The notes beneath the pieces were generated by a model that saw only the letters and a list, made by a program, of their open reading frames with translations, ran no database searches and was not told where the DNA came from. From Platynereis dumerilii (lineage: Eukaryota > Annelida > Polychaeta > Phyllodocida > Nereididae): a stretch of 64,000 nucleotides of DNA. This document shows, one piece after another, positions 1-11,675 of this stretch; the first letter of the stretch is position 1, and each line of letters begins with the position of its first letter. The position numbers were made by a program, and so were the translations under genes. The stretch is from contig JAPTHN010000038.1 in NCBI GenBank assembly GCA_026936325.1, forward strand, positions 558,001-622,000, given 5' to 3'.

Positions 1-218
1 GGGCGGGTCGCAGACTCCTGAAATGCATACACCAACATTAGCATGTTCTTTACTATGATATTTTCAAAATGTTTATGATCAGTCTCATCCTGAAGAGAAA
101 TACATTTATTTTTTCAGCAAATTGAAATCTACTAAATAAAATATCATGCTTTATATTTGTACATGTACATGTTGTATGACAGTTATGTAAGATATAAAAT
201 GAAACAAAAACAACTTAC

Positions 219-280
219 TGATGTCGCAATTGTCCCCACACCATCCGGTGCAACATCGTGTCACGGTCTTCGTCACCGAC
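219..280 (-). CDS. Exon 3 of the EMI-like gene
   Basis: The 62-bp exon starts after AATTTCAAG and ends at ATCA|GTAAGTTG. In the frame left by exon 2 it reads SVTKTVTRCCTGWCGDNCDI, with the CC-x-GW-x-G-x2-C signature seen at the end of EMI domains. The acceptor lacks a long pyrimidine run, so the 5' edge is less certain than the donor. It ends in phase 1, the usual phase for extracellular modules, so EGF-like or similar exons may follow outside the window. Confidence 0.6.
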
Positions 281-3200
281 CTTGAAATTCACAGCATTTT
301 AAATTTTAATTATAAGTGCCTGTGAATATAAAACAAATCATAGGCCTAGACCTTGATATGCTTGCAAAAGGGAATTTGAACTATTTAGGTGATTGCTGTT
401 ATAACACACACACACACATATAATAATATTATACAATTATGGACTTCGGTTGAGGAAAATATCAGGTTTTACGGACCTGACCGGTGATATTCACCGAGGC
501 CGAAGGCTGAGGTGAATATCACTAGGTCAGGTCCGTAAAACCTGATATTGACCGAAACGGAAGTCCACAATTGTTTTGTTCCATGATTAAACACATAAAA
601 GCTGTTATTCAGAAGCCTGAAGTCAGTTTGTGTTTTTTCTGAACAACATCTTTTTAATGTATCTCGTCATAAATCAGTAACTACTGGACTGTCGCAAAGG
701 TGTTTTACATTTTTGGAATCTAGAAGTAATGACCTCAATGACACATATTTGTAATAATTTTATTTCAAAATTTATAGCAGAGTTTTGACATTTAAACACT
801 GCCATATCGCCGAAAAAATGTCAAAATTGGGGACTTTTTGTCACTAAATGCCGTATCGTAAAGCCAATAATAATTCCATCTTAGTCAAAGTTAGAATTCC
901 TACTGCACTGACTGGGATATCAAATAGAGTAGGTCGCGGCAAGAAGCCTGGGTTAGGTGTGAGACCCCCCCCAGGGTTATATTTGACCTTACATTTTTGA
1001 TGCGTTTTCTTATTGATAGGATTGAAGCTGGCGGCTTTTTAGGTGATGTCACAAATTTTCAGGGCAAACAGCACCAAACCATAGTAGAAATTAAAGAAAC
1101 AAAAAAATATGCATGGTTTTTGTAACATTGAGTAATTCTTTGAAAGGGGTTGTCAGAAATAACTTTGGAAATATTTAAAAGTATAATCGATATCTGCATT
1201 GCTTCGCTTTATCACCATCAAATAAATATGATTAGGATCATGTTTTTTGCATTTTATTTCAAAATGTAGAAGTCAAATTAAAATATGTGTGTTTGGGGCG
1301 AGAGGCCCCACAATGGTATGGGGCATGAGGCCCCTTTCACTGAGGCCTCGGAGCTGCTTCAGGAACCACTTAGTAATGTGTACTTTACCTTAAATCTTGA
1401 TAGAATGGCTAACTAAAATAGAAAAGATTTGGCCGAAATTGAAAAAGGACAAAAAATACTAAAATTAAAAGTATGAACAGAAAATTCAGAAATTCAGAAA
1501 AAGTAAATAGAATGCCTTAAAAATGGTAGAAGAACTCCAAGAAATAACTTTCAAGCTGAATGCGCTCGAAAAAAAAAATTGTCGTAGGATTATAATAGGG
1601 GGGCTTCTTGCCCGATGGGTGGGGTAAGAAGGCCATTTTCAATTTTTTTTTACAAAAATGGCTTTAGCTCCTTTATTAAAATTGGTAGACATTTGTTTCA
1701 CTAGTTATAAGTAGAGTCATGTGATCCCTTCCTGACAGCATAAGCATTCAAATAATTGACCATAAAAAGTGGGTCAAATCGCACCTCGAAGTTAAGGGGG
1801 CTACATGCTCGCGCTACTCTATCTCTACGAGAGCCTTTTCCTGGTGATCATTAGCTGTAATTATCCAAAACCTCGACTGTGGCCACTTAGAAGATTGTGC
1901 GCTACTTAGAAAAACAGTGCTAAAGAAGCATCCATTCCAACTGTTTCATTTTATAATTGTCACAATTCATAATACAATGGAATTGTCTTTATTGCGATAC
2001 CACTATTCAACAATCTCCTTTTTTTTTCAGGTGTAACTGTGTGAAACAGAAGCAAAAACTTCAAAATGTGGCTATACTATGGGTGTATAAAGTCATCTTT
2101 GAGAATTCTTCAGGATATGTAACTTTTAATGCCATATGATAAAAAAGCTCAAGTGGGAGACCAATTGGTTTGATATATGTTATATATTTGATAAAGGGAT
2201 ATACCTTTTGAAACAGCACGTCTTGGTTACAACCAAATTGGCCTTTATCTGGTCAGCATTCATGTTCTCCATGCCGGATTCCTTCTTATCCATGGTGAAG
2301 CCATCGATAAATCGGTCGTAGAAATTGCAGCAAGGCTGATGAATCACTTCCGTGTCCGGTATTTCGTATGTGCAAAAGCTGGAAAAAGAATATCATTAAT
2401 TGAGAAATATTCAGTAATAACTGTGAGGAGACTTCAATTCTTCATTTTCACATGTGAAGCAGCTTTTTCGCCCAATGGGAAAACCACATATGTGACACAT
2501 ATTCTTTCAATAGTGAATTCCGTAAGAAACAACTCTGTACATGCGTAAAATGTGAACAATTCATAATATTATGAAAAAAAAGATAAGGGTGTGATTGTCA
2601 ACTGAGTGAATTTTCCAAAACTTCACAATCTCGGTATGATGCCAGACTGTACCTGTCCCTCTCATCAAAAGCCCCCACCGCCGGTGGAGGGACAGTCAGA
2701 AATGGGAGGTCGGCTCAAACAAAACTGAAATAAGTATGCCTGCCCAAGCCAAGTCCAGACTGATGGAAAGAATCTGAACTTATAATGGGTCTTGGCAGGA
2801 CTCATCAAATTCACAAGTCAAACATTTTGACACAAAAGTGCTCTCTTAAAATCGCTGTAAACAGACTTCTAATATGTCTAAAAACTCAAAGTAATGATTT
2901 GAAGTTGTGTATCTGGTATGGATCCCCCATGTAGCATGATAAAATGTCATGTATTGCTTTTAATAGATAAAGGGTGGTGACTTTATTAAAGCGTGTGTAG
3001 AGGTACAGGTATAGATGGCGCCACATGTGGCACATATGAAACAAATAACTGTCATTTGTTGTGTGCTAATATTCAAACTTATAACTGCCTCATACAAGTG
3101 GCTACAGTCTGTTTCTCAAAATCGAATGTATAGTTGGATACTATGTATCATTATGAGGTGTCCCAGTGGACTCACTTTCTATCTCCCCCACTATGATTCT

Positions 3201-6200
3201 AATTCATGCTGAAATCTATCAGACTGCTCGCACAGCTCGCACAATATTCTGAGGGAGCTTCTTCTTCTTCTCATTGGACTTCACTTCTGTGTTAGGAGCA
3301 CCCCAAATGATGGTTAGAGGGGGGAAGGAAGCAGTCTGGTCTCAGACGGGGATGATGCATACATTCCACTCAAGAACTTCAGGTCTCACCTTCACCCCTC
3401 AATTCTCTAATGGGTGTTCAGAATTTATGACTACAGGAAGGGGGGGGGGGGTATTTGGCTGAGGGGGTACTAATTTTTCACACAAGGGGATTACTGATTT
3501 TTCAAAACATTTTTAATGGAGGTATGATGTTTTAGCAAAAAGAGAAATGTCATAAAACACGGATTCACTCAGTTTATACATGTGTATTTTAATTTTCAAA
3601 ATTCTGCCGATCTGTACGTGTCAACGTTCATGGGCACGCGTATAACAATTTATATTTGTGTACTTCTTTGTATGTCTTTGGGAGGTTGATAGGAGGAACC
3701 CCCCCCCCCTCCCTTTCTCAGGGCAGTTATGAGGGATGGAAGACATTTGGTCCACTGAGCAGTCTGAGCAGTGCAGTTGTATTTGCGGGCTGTAAGTGTT
3801 ATGGGTCGATAGTAAATGCTCTTAAATGCATTATGTGAAAATATCAAAAGATTCCAGTAATTTAATTTGAAGAAATCGGCCAATTTTTACGAAAAAACAA
3901 CAACAAAACAACACAAATTCCAGTTGAAATATCATGTAGGCAAGCATGTGAAGATATATATTACTATGATTAACAAATCTCTTTTGTATCACATGTATTA
4001 TTTAGCACTGCAGATTAAACCAGATGACGGCTCATGTTGCTTCCTGTTTGCAGTTTGTTGTTTTCTGTTTGGATTATTTTTGATCGAGTGGGGCATAATA
4101 ATTAGCTTAACTGTGATCCTGGATGGCTGGAAGACATGGATTGATCCCCATCATTAGTGAATTGCAGTGTAAAATAAATGATACATGTTGTTGATTTGCA
4201 TATGAGATACTTTCATGAATTTAATTGATGGCCACTAATAGTTTAGTGACTCATTAATACACAACATCAGCTAAGTCAGTCCTACGAAAATGATTTAATA
4301 TGTTTCATATTCAATTGTTGTTGGTTTACGTATGAGATGTTGATTCAATTGCTCATATATAATTATGTATTTTGAAATGGATGACTTACTTTTCCTTTGA
4401 TATAAAATGATTTATCAAGTTGTAAATGTTTCAAAGTATACAGCTGTTCTTGAAAGTCAGTAGTATAGGGCATTCACCTGTCAATGATTTACAATGGAAA
4501 ACCATTTTAAAGTTTTCTGGCGGTTTTGGCTATGGTATTGCATGAATCATTGAAAAAATACTCTTATTATACTCAGTGGCGGATCCAGACACGATTTTCT
4601 AGGGGGGGCGGACGTGTTTCGGCATTCACAGGGCCGAGTTATCGCAATTTTTCTTCAAAATGCCAAGTGCTATTAATCTTGGTGGTCTAGGGGGGGGGGG
4701 GGCCCCCTAGCCCGTATCTGCCACTGATACCACAGTGGTTTTGTACTACATGTACAAGCCATGGCCATTAAGATAGATAGATAGATAGATATGGTAAGTG
4801 CAGCCCCCTAAGCCCAGTTCTGGGCGTTCACGACGGTTGATTGATGAGATGGGAGAGAGAGCGGGAGTCCTCAACATGTTACACATTTACCCCATGTGAG
4901 GCATAGACACTGATACAAGGGGCCGCCAAATAATTTATATAACCTTGCAAAAATAAATAGTACCCCTATACTCAATGCTCATTCTAATGGGTGTACTTAC
5001 TTTTGCGAAATTATCGATCATAATGACCCAAGACTTGAATTCAGTGGTCAGACTGGTACATCTTGTATAAAACCTCGATGGTATGATACAAGCTTCGTCA
5101 AACATCAATCAATTCCTATAACAATGCTCATTAATCATAACCCATTCCATTCTCATCCTGTTTTCTCTGTTCTTCTTTTAAAAAAAAGCACCAATAGATC
5201 TTGAAAATGTCATAACTACTTCACATTTTTTCATTTTTTTTATTTTTAAATTATATTATATTAGACTTAGATGTTCCTCGATTATTAAATATAACAATGA
5301 CACTGCCTGTTATAATTTACTACAATACGAATTATTTGATTATATTGTCTGTTTTGCATAGGGGGTGTAAACGATAGCGCCAGTCCAAGCTGGCTTAGTG
5401 TACACCTCCCAGATCCGTAGAAAAAATTGTTTCAAGATTTAACTAATTAATTATGTAACTGCAATTCTTTATTGGTCTGAATAAAATTTGTCATTGTCAT
5501 TGTCATCGTTAGATTCATGGAATATCTGGCTTGTCATAGTCATGCCTATGAGAAAATGTTTACAGTTAAATATGGTCATTGGCAAATCCTTGAAGGCTGT
5601 ACATACTTCCTTTTAACAGCAACTACATCTAATTGCTATCTACAATCTACATCTTTTTGATATATCACTTGGGAATCGGAATCCCATAATATCATTCTCC
5701 CCTTACAGGGTTTGACCGGTTAGTTTGCACTTACCCTGCCAACAATCTCGTCAAAATACTGAAATCTAATGGATATTCTAATCATGTGTTAGATTTGTAT
5801 CTACCGTGACTGAAAGTAAATTAATATTAACAGTCAAGAATGAACCATCCAGAAGTACATTCAATTGCCTCAACTGCAGTGCACGCGAAAGCATATTGAC
5901 TTTGGTCAGACATTTTGTTTGACGGAAAGAGAGTTCCGGTCAGACAAATTAATTTTTTGTCAGACAACATAATAAATTTAATCTATAATTTTTCAAATGG
6001 TTGAAATGCATTTTAATGGAAATATTGTTCATTGATTTTTAAAGGTGGATTTGCGACATTACAATTAAGTTTCTTGTGGTCTTACAATACAATTCAACAT
6101 CAGAGAGGACTAGCACTCAATATGCCTATATCCTGTAGAGTTTTTTTGCCAGTAAATTTGCCTGACCTGAATTAGAGAATGGTCAGACATTTGCAAAAAG

Positions 6201-6906
6201 TTCCAGTAATGTCTGACGTGGCTGACCACTATCGCGCGCACTGATCAACTGAATTATCTCAAGCTGACAAACTGTGAATTGTATTACGCAAGCAGGCCCT
6301 GAGGGAGGATGTTAACTTTTTTTGTTTATCACCTTACAGAAAGATATGATGTAGCTATATCCTTTTGCATTCGTGACATAGGTATTTCACAGCCAATTAA
6401 AAGGTACCTCAAACTGTCATAACGTATGAAATATCTCGAAAATATGATGTAGTCAACCTCCTGAGCCCTTGAAGTTTTACTTGAGTCAGTCCTTTTGGCT
6501 TTGGCTGTAAACAAGGCTGAGGATGCATCATGTTTTCGAGAATTGTTACTATCACAAGAAATTGAATAAGATTACGCTCTGTAACTATCAATACCTAAAC
6601 AGAGAACAAGTCGATATGGAAACAGTTTTGTTCCGTCAAGTATTAGATACTGAGAAAACACACTAGTTACATGTGAAAGGGTAGTTGCAACAATGTATGA
6701 CTAGACTATTAAATTAGAATTATTCAAATTAGAGACAGACAGCTTTGGGCAGCCAGTCATGTAGGCAGAAAATGAAAATAAATGCATAGGCCCATCTGCA
6801 GAACATAGGATAATGTATAATAAATTAATCATACTTACTCGGCAACTATCGGTGTCCAATCTGTAGTGGCGATTATCAGCAGGATTACCCAAAGTTTAGG
6901 CGCCAT
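219..6906 (-). CDS. Secreted Cys-rich protein with EMI-like domain, 5' part of gene (3 exons, runs off left edge)
   Basis: Three minus-strand exons, 6906-6839, 2378-2205 and 280-219, join without a stop into about 101 residues. Residues 1-22 are a hydrophobic signal peptide (MAPKLWVILLIIATT...). Cysteines lie at 25, 39, 40, 77, 78, 90, 91, 95 and 99. The start FCTYE and the end VTRCCTGWCGDNCD resemble the first and last parts of EMI domains, which sit at the N-terminus of many extracellular-matrix and EGF-repeat proteins. That family call is inferred from motif shape only. Introns 1 and 2 are both phase 2 and the third exon ends in phase 1, so more exons must lie left of base 1. A TATA box sits 114 bp upstream of the ATG. 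The exon 1 and 2 splice sites are strong; the exon 3 acceptor is weaker. The function is unknown beyond a secreted, disulfide-rich protein. Confidence 0.68.
404..418. repeat. (CA)n microsatellite
   Basis: Short run of seven to eight CA units in intron 2 of the EMI-like gene. Confidence 0.8.
433..574. repeat. 142-bp near-perfect palindrome (hairpin element)
   Basis: The arms ACAATTATGGACTTCGG and CCGAAACGGAAGTCCACAAT pair, as do the inner arms TATCAGGTTTTACGGACCTG and its complement. The loop is GAGGCCGAAGGCTGA. It lies in intron 2 of the EMI-like gene. No clear target duplication flanks it. It is of the same build as the hairpins near 8590 and 10890: long arms closing on a short GAA/CAA-type loop between GC-rich bases. 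Confidence 0.8.
927..1819. mobile_element. 893-bp TA-flanked non-autonomous DNA transposon, copy 1
   Basis: Ends GAGTAGGTCGCGGCA and (reverse complement of the right end) GAGTAGCGCGAGCA form short inverted repeats, flanked on both sides by TA. The whole length matches 62457-63333 in the same orientation with scattered substitutions and small indels. A subterminal inverted motif GGCAAGAAGCC recurs inside near 1605. There is no open frame of note. TA duplication and short TIRs fit a MITE of a TA-inserting superfamily; which one is not clear. It sits in intron 2 of the EMI-like gene. Confidence 0.8.
2205..2378 (-). CDS. Exon 2 of the EMI-like gene
   Basis: The acceptor is TTCTTTTTCCAG and the donor AAAAG|GTATAT. 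The 174-bp exon is open in the one frame demanded by exon 1 and encodes residues 23-80: FCTYEIPDTEV, then a CC pair, a charged Met/Lys/Glu-rich middle, and VTKTCCFK. Both ends are phase 2. Paired cysteines at 39/40 and 77/78 are unusual for a standard EMI domain, so this may be a divergent form. The plus-strand open frames over the same bases have no support. Confidence 0.72.
4574..4726. mobile_element. hAT-like MITE (CAGTGGCGGATCC ends)
   Basis: Starts CAGTGGCGGATCCAG and ends with the inverted form CCGTATCTGCCACTG. G-runs follow the left end and C-runs precede the right end. The ends match the inverted repeats at 42136-42540, whose inner element has an 8-bp duplication. No duplication survives here (ATTATACT versus ATACCACA). 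Confidence 0.65.
4773..4794. repeat. (GATA)n microsatellite
   Basis: About five GATA units, a shorter relative of the long array at 17684. Confidence 0.85.
5340..5510 (+). mobile_element. LINE 3' end with (TCATTG)n tail
   Basis: The stretch GGGGGTGTAAACGATAGCGC ... GTACACCTCCCAGATCCG can fold back on itself. It is followed by GAATAAAATTTG and tandem TCATTG. This is the usual layout of the 3' end of CR1-group LINEs, which end in short tandem repeats rather than poly(A). No coding part could be recognised upstream, so it is a heavily 5'-truncated copy. Confidence 0.5.
6839..6906 (-). CDS. Exon 1 (signal peptide) of the EMI-like gene
   Basis: The ATG at 6906-6904 has A at -3 and G at +4, a good initiation context. 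It encodes MAPKLWVILLIIATTDWTPIVA plus two bases of the next codon. The donor is GA|GTAAGTAT, a near-perfect consensus, and leaves phase 2. The phase-2 end pairs exactly with the phase-2 start of the exon at 2378. This is the main evidence that the two exons belong to one gene although 4.5 kb apart. Confidence 0.72.
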
Positions 6907-7010
6907 GATGCAGGTTGACTGCACAACTCGAGATTTGAAATCAATTACTCTTCCTTTCCTTCTCAGCTGAGGAGAACCAAAAAGAGTCCGACGAAACCCT
7001 CATCCCTTCC

Positions 7011-7020
7011 CCTTTTTATA
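7011..7020 (-). promoter_or_regulatory. TATA box of the EMI-like gene
   Basis: On the minus strand the bases read TATAAAAAGG, a strong TATA consensus. Transcription would be expected to start about 30 bp downstream, near 6990, giving a 5' leader of roughly 85 bases before the ATG at 6906. Confidence 0.6.
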
Positions 7021-7910
7021 CTAATTCATCTCATATCCAGGCCATTAATTTGATTAATGGGGTATGTCTGATGTATCATTTGCATCCTGTGTTATGAGTT
7101 GTGTATCACACCTCTTTATTTCACCTCTGACATTAAAGATAGGAATTTGTTTTTCTTCCTTTCAAAAAGTTTCTCTCGATTTAGCCTTAAGTCCGTTATC
7201 ACAAAGAAAAACATTAATTTATAAGACCATACATATCTTAACTTAACAGCTCCTTTGTAACTTTGCAGTTTCTTGCTAAATACCTTTTGTTTTCCTTTTC
7301 ATAGAAATGCATCAAAACAATTTTACCTGGTGTCATGAAAATTTATTATGCATAAAGATTTACAGCCTGGGCTTTTGATGCATCACTGTTGGCAACACCC
7401 TCTGCGCACTTCAGAAAAAACAAGGCAATTATTATCGAAGTAATAATGTATTTTCACTGGATAAGACCAAGTCATTCACATCAGGTAAAAATATTTAAAA
7501 AAATTATTTTTAGTTTCACCTGAGTATTGAACTGCAAAAATATGTAAATTTCGTAAAGGACGATCACTTTTAACTAATTTTCTTACTTTTGAAGGACGAA
7601 ATTGAATGGTAGAAAGAGAGTTTCTTGAGCTACTAGGCCTGTAGCTGTATCTGCAGAGCACCATCCTATTATAAATTCATGGATGTTTTACGCTACTCCA
7701 GCCAAACTATCAAACTATTCCCTGCTCAGGCATGAACAATTGCAAGCAGCTTCTTTTCACTTCCTACAAGAACCTTATCTGGGTTTGGTAAATTAAACTT
7801 AGCATTTTTTTATCAATATGTAATAGATATATATATTCTCCACTCGGATTGTGTCAGCCAATCACAAGCGAGTATTCTTGGATAATATCCTTGCTGTATT
7901 AGGCAGAGAA

Positions 7911-7980
7911 AGTTATATTGGACAGTGAAAAGTTATATTGGACAGTGAGAAGTTATATTGTACAGTGAGGAGTTTTATTG
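7911..7980. repeat. 20-bp tandem repeat, about 3.5 copies
   Basis: Units AGTTATATTGGACAGTGAGA differ at one or two bases. The core TATATTGGAC recurs in both orientations in the hairpin at 8526-8652, so array and hairpin may be parts of one larger element. Confidence 0.8.
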
Positions 7981-8525
7981 CCATGTTATAGGTCCGTGAG
8001 GGAGGACCTGAGAGGAAACACCTTCTGCTGTGCCCTGCTGCAGCAACAGCAAGAAAAAATTTTGTGTTTTTCAATTTTAGTAAAAAATTAATTGCACGCC
8101 AATGGGAAGACACAGAAAAACACAAATGATGTCAAAAGTTGCGTATTGATCAGGACAAAAATGTTAAGCAAATGTAACATTGCTTATATAGGTTATGGGA
8201 CCATGGTATGACATTGAGTGACAAAAAATGCACTTTTTCACCCATTTTTCACGTAAATGTCAATGTTTAAAGAAAAACATTGTGCTATAAAATTGAAATA
8301 AAAAATATCAAATATAAAGAAGCTTCTTGGTTATAGAATACAGAATCAGAATATGTGAATTTTATATTTTTGTGGCTACCCATTGCTGAAATAGGACGAG
8401 ATACATATTGAAGAGAATTCTGCAGTTAAACAAAAAGAAACACAAACTGGCTTTCCAGCATAGTCAAAGTGTTTAAACCTATTGCTTTAAAAGTGGGTTC
8501 ATTTATGGAGAATATAACAAATATT

Positions 8526-8652
8526 AGATGGTAAGTCGTCCAATATAGAGCATAATTGGACTCAGAAAAACTATATTGGACTCGGCGCAAGCGCCTCGTC
8601 CAATATAGCTTTTCTTCGTCCAATTATACTCTATATTGGACTCCTCACCATC
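8526..8652. mobile_element. 127-bp hairpin MITE
   Basis: A long inverted repeat: GATGGTAAGTCGTCCAATAT at the left pairs with the right end ATATTGGACTCCTCACCATC, and the centre is GGCGC-AA-GCGCC. AAATATT flanks it on both sides (8519-8525 and 8653-8659), a plausible 7-bp or longer target duplication, though AT-rich. Inside, the TATATTGGAC motif and its complement appear repeatedly. Confidence 0.7.
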
Positions 8653-9568
8653 AAATATTTATATAATATTGGTCTTTCTGACCTAGCATCATTATTGTAA
8701 AATCATTTCAGTCTATTTTCTGCACCCTAGGTGGCAGCAAATATAGCGGTCAACTTGTAGACAGCCTGCATAACATGTTTCCGATGCTTCAACAAGATTT
8801 TTTTTTCATTTGTCATCTTTTTTACTCCATTTTATGGATACTATGCTTGTATATTAGTGATGCATGGACAGTGAAAATGACAAATGAATGGATACTAGAT
8901 TATTCGGCAACACCTGAACACCATCTACCAGATATTCCCGCAACATCATCTGCTGGATGCCTGGATAATAGATAGGATCTGGATAGTATAGGAACCGAAT
9001 AATACACTTGCTAGAAAGCAACTTGTAGATAAATATATAAGGTTTTTCTCTTTATAGTCAATTAGAGAGGTTTTGCAATGCGTTTATGTATGACGCGTAT
9101 ACTTGTACGGGTGCTTTCTTGTATCATTGTTCGCTATGTCAACTTGCACGTTCACGGGACACGGAAACGTTTAGCAAAACCTCTCCGATCAATGTCTTAT
9201 GATTGAATTTAGCCATGATACAACTTTTGATGATTTTTCAGTAAAACTCATCAGATTTTCTGGAACAGCCAAAGAAAGTTTCTAAATTATTCTCAGATTC
9301 TAAAAATGGTTTGTACTTACATTTATACATGCATATCATATCTGAGGAACACATCTTTGCAATTCAACATATCCAGTCACAAATTTTTCGAATATTGAAA
9401 TTCGTAAACCTTAAAAATCTATATTATTCCATCATTTTGATCATCAGTGTATTAACTATAGGGTTTCATTGGTGTATTGTCACAGGACGAATGTGTTTGT
9501 TGATAGGCCTAGGTATATTAATCTCCTGGCCTATATGGTAAGATCAGGAATATGATGTTTTGATATGT

Positions 9569-9576
9569 ATTGATAC
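9569..9576. repeat. Left 8-bp target duplication of the hAT element
   Basis: ATTGATAC, identical to 14593-14600. Confidence 0.88.
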
Positions 9577-9587
9577 CAGGGATGGGC

Positions 9588-9738
9588 ATGAGTACATCCA
9601 AATGTACTCGAGTACAAGTACAAGTACTTGACAAGTCATGAGTAAAAGTACAAGTACAAGTAAAACAAATTACAAATGTACTCGAGTACAAGTACAAGTA
9701 CATTCTACGAGTACAAGTACAAGTACTGAGTACTTTTT
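9588..9738. repeat. Left subterminal GAGTAC/AAGTAC array
   Basis: A dense cluster of GAGTAC and AAGTAC hexamers with the palindrome GTACTCGAGTAC twice. The mirror array is at 14410-14582. Clustered subterminal hexamers are known transposase-binding sites in hAT elements; that role here is inferred. Confidence 0.8.
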
Positions 9739-10394
9739 TGAAAATCGACCAAAAAACCAATGTAAATCAAAATAAATTATTAATCTATCAAAATGTGATG
9801 TAAAATGTAAAATATTCAATGAACAGCAGCATTGTCACAACCCTGTTGTAAATTATCTGCAATAAATGACATAAAATATTACAATTAAATTTTTTGACAG
9901 GATATTATTGCTGAATCAAACATGATAAGATATCAAATTCAGTTTGTTAAATTAGCATCAAAACTACTTCAAATTTACAAGCACTTTTCTTTTTACAACA
10001 TTATGTCTGTAAAAGTGCACAGTATGCTTTTAAAATATGGCCAGTTCAGAAATCCAATTGGTCATCTGTTAAATTTTGATAAGTATGATATCTGTCACAT
10101 GATGGACAATTATGGTTTCTTAATCACATGCATGAACATTTGTTATTCTTGCAAATTATTCACATTAAATATATTTATGATTGTGCCATTTCCCAAATAA
10201 ACTTAGACCTGAACTATTTTGAATGCTAACTGCAATTCAAACACTGCTCAGTGTCTTAAATGCTATTTAAACACTGGCCATTGTTTACAGAGTGGACAGT
10301 GGACATTGACAATGGTCTTTGCAATATAGGGGCAGCTATTGTTTGAATAACAATTGGGCAATCAATAGCATAGACTTGACTCTTGAATGCAGTT

Positions 10395-10620
10395 CATGAA
10401 TCAAATCAAATCAAATCAAATCAAGATTTATTTACCCTCGGTAACCATGAAAAATAAACATTAGCCACCTGGGCTATTCACACCGAGCTTGGTGCAAATT
10501 AACAAGTGAAATACAGAAATGGTGAGATAATGTTAAAATTGTCTTTGGTTAAAATAGTTATGAATTTCTACGTCTTAAAATAATATGATAAATCTTTGTA
10601 CTCTTTTCTGAAAACAAGAA
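10395..10620 (-). mobile_element. LINE 3' end with (TGATT)n tail, inserted in the hAT element
   Basis: On the minus strand the segment reads ...CATGGTTACCGAGGGTAAAT, AAATCTTGATTTG and then tandem TGATT units (10399-10425 as AATCA). This is a CR1-group style 3' end. The coding part is not recognisable, so the 5' limit is a guess. Confidence 0.5.
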
Positions 10621-10862
10621 CTATATCTTACTTTAACTTCGATGATAAATTTTACTAAATAAAAAATACAAAGTTTTAAAAGATTTGTGAAGGTGCACGG
10701 GTATAGCATTTGGGATGCTGGTATGCTTCTTCAATTCTTCATGCTTTACTTTATACTTATAATTGAACATCATTAATTTGGAATTTACTTCATCTGTAAT
10801 ACCCATACTAACCAATCACTTGTCAATGAGTTTCCATCTACTGAAATTCATTTGATGATAGA

Positions 10863-10916
10863 GCGGTAAGCGAGAGCAATTTGCGCCGAAGGCGCAAATT
10901 GCGATCGCTTAGCGAC
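10863..10916. repeat. Short perfect hairpin inside the hAT element
   Basis: GCAATTTGCGCC-GAA-GGCGCAAATTGC with further partly paired bases outside (GCGGTAAGCGA / TCGCTTAGCGAC). Confidence 0.85.
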
Positions 10917-10984
10917 CCTTCCCACACTAGTCATGTACGTACTGAAAAATCATGCAATACTGTCCCTTCAATCTCAGCGCCATC

Positions 10985-11060
10985 TTTGTTTGGACCACGT
11001 GATCTACATGCTCGCCGCCATTATTCTACTGCGCATGCGCAGGTGGGTAAATAGCATGAC
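10985..11060. promoter_or_regulatory. Promoter-like motif cluster (E-box, YY1-like, NRF1-like) inside the hAT element
   Basis: A CpG-rich island within AT-rich DNA holds CACGTG (10996-11001), GCCGCCAT (11014-11021, YY1-like) and the perfect palindrome TGCGCATGCGCA (11030-11041, an NRF1 consensus), all within 46 bp. Such clusters mark TATA-less animal promoters. Whether it drives the transposon or anything else is unknown; no intact open frame follows on either strand. Confidence 0.4.
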
Positions 11061-11675
11061 TCCGTTCATAACGCCGCAAAAAACGACAGAGGGCGCGCCG
11101 ATACAGTGGCGCTCTAGCGGCCGTTCACGAAATCGGCAAAATGACGAAAATTTCTGATCTGATTGATTGACAATTCACACAGGCACACCGTAATACAACA
11201 GCGTTGGCCTAGTAAATCTACACCTGCTTACAGCTCTCTCCTGGCTAGGCAGATTACATATTATATTTCAATGATCCCTTTCAAAAATTAAAATGACCAC
11301 TTTTAAAGATGTTTCTATCTGTTGAATTAAATTTTATATACTTTCAAAGTTGGAAATATTGCATTTTAGGGATATCTGTATTTACTTCTATTATACTGAT
11401 AGCTCACTTATAGAAACCTGCATGCAGCTTTTCTGTATTGTCTACAATGTCCTTAGCCAGGTTTGATGTTCAAATTACAGTCACAGAAATTGACGTGAAG
11501 TTTTCGCATAATCTAACCACAGACCATTAGAAAACACCCTTTATTTCCCCCCTTCCCTTTCATACTTTCACGGGTCTTATGCTAGTCAAATTAATATTAT
11601 GTATTCATAATATTGGAAGTGTCCTCTATGTTAAAAGCACCTTCATGATTCATCGGTATAGTCTAATCCTGATCA

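Larger units (their letters stand above)
2379..6838 (-). other. Intron 1 of the EMI-like gene, with repeats only
   Basis: This stretch holds no supported exon. It contains a hAT-like MITE (4574-4726), a short GATA array (4773-4794) and a LINE 3' end (about 5340-5510). A possible minus-strand exon near 6342-6498, with plausible splice sites, is out of frame with exon 1 and was not used. Short open frames at 3.0-4.2 kb look random. Confidence 0.6.

Noticed and set aside
3867-4157. 96-residue plus-strand frame with a hydrophobic segment
   Set aside because: Lies in an intron of the opposite-strand gene, no recognisable family, composition like its AT-rich surroundings.
6342-6498. Possible extra minus-strand exon (TTGTTTACAG acceptor, GTAAGG donor)
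   Set aside because: Out of frame with exon 1 (hits a stop) and its product is unrecognisable; the exon at 2378 fits exactly.
9518-9760. Minus-strand frame rich in Cys-Thr repeats
   Set aside because: Translation of the GAGTAC/AAGTAC subterminal array of the hAT element.
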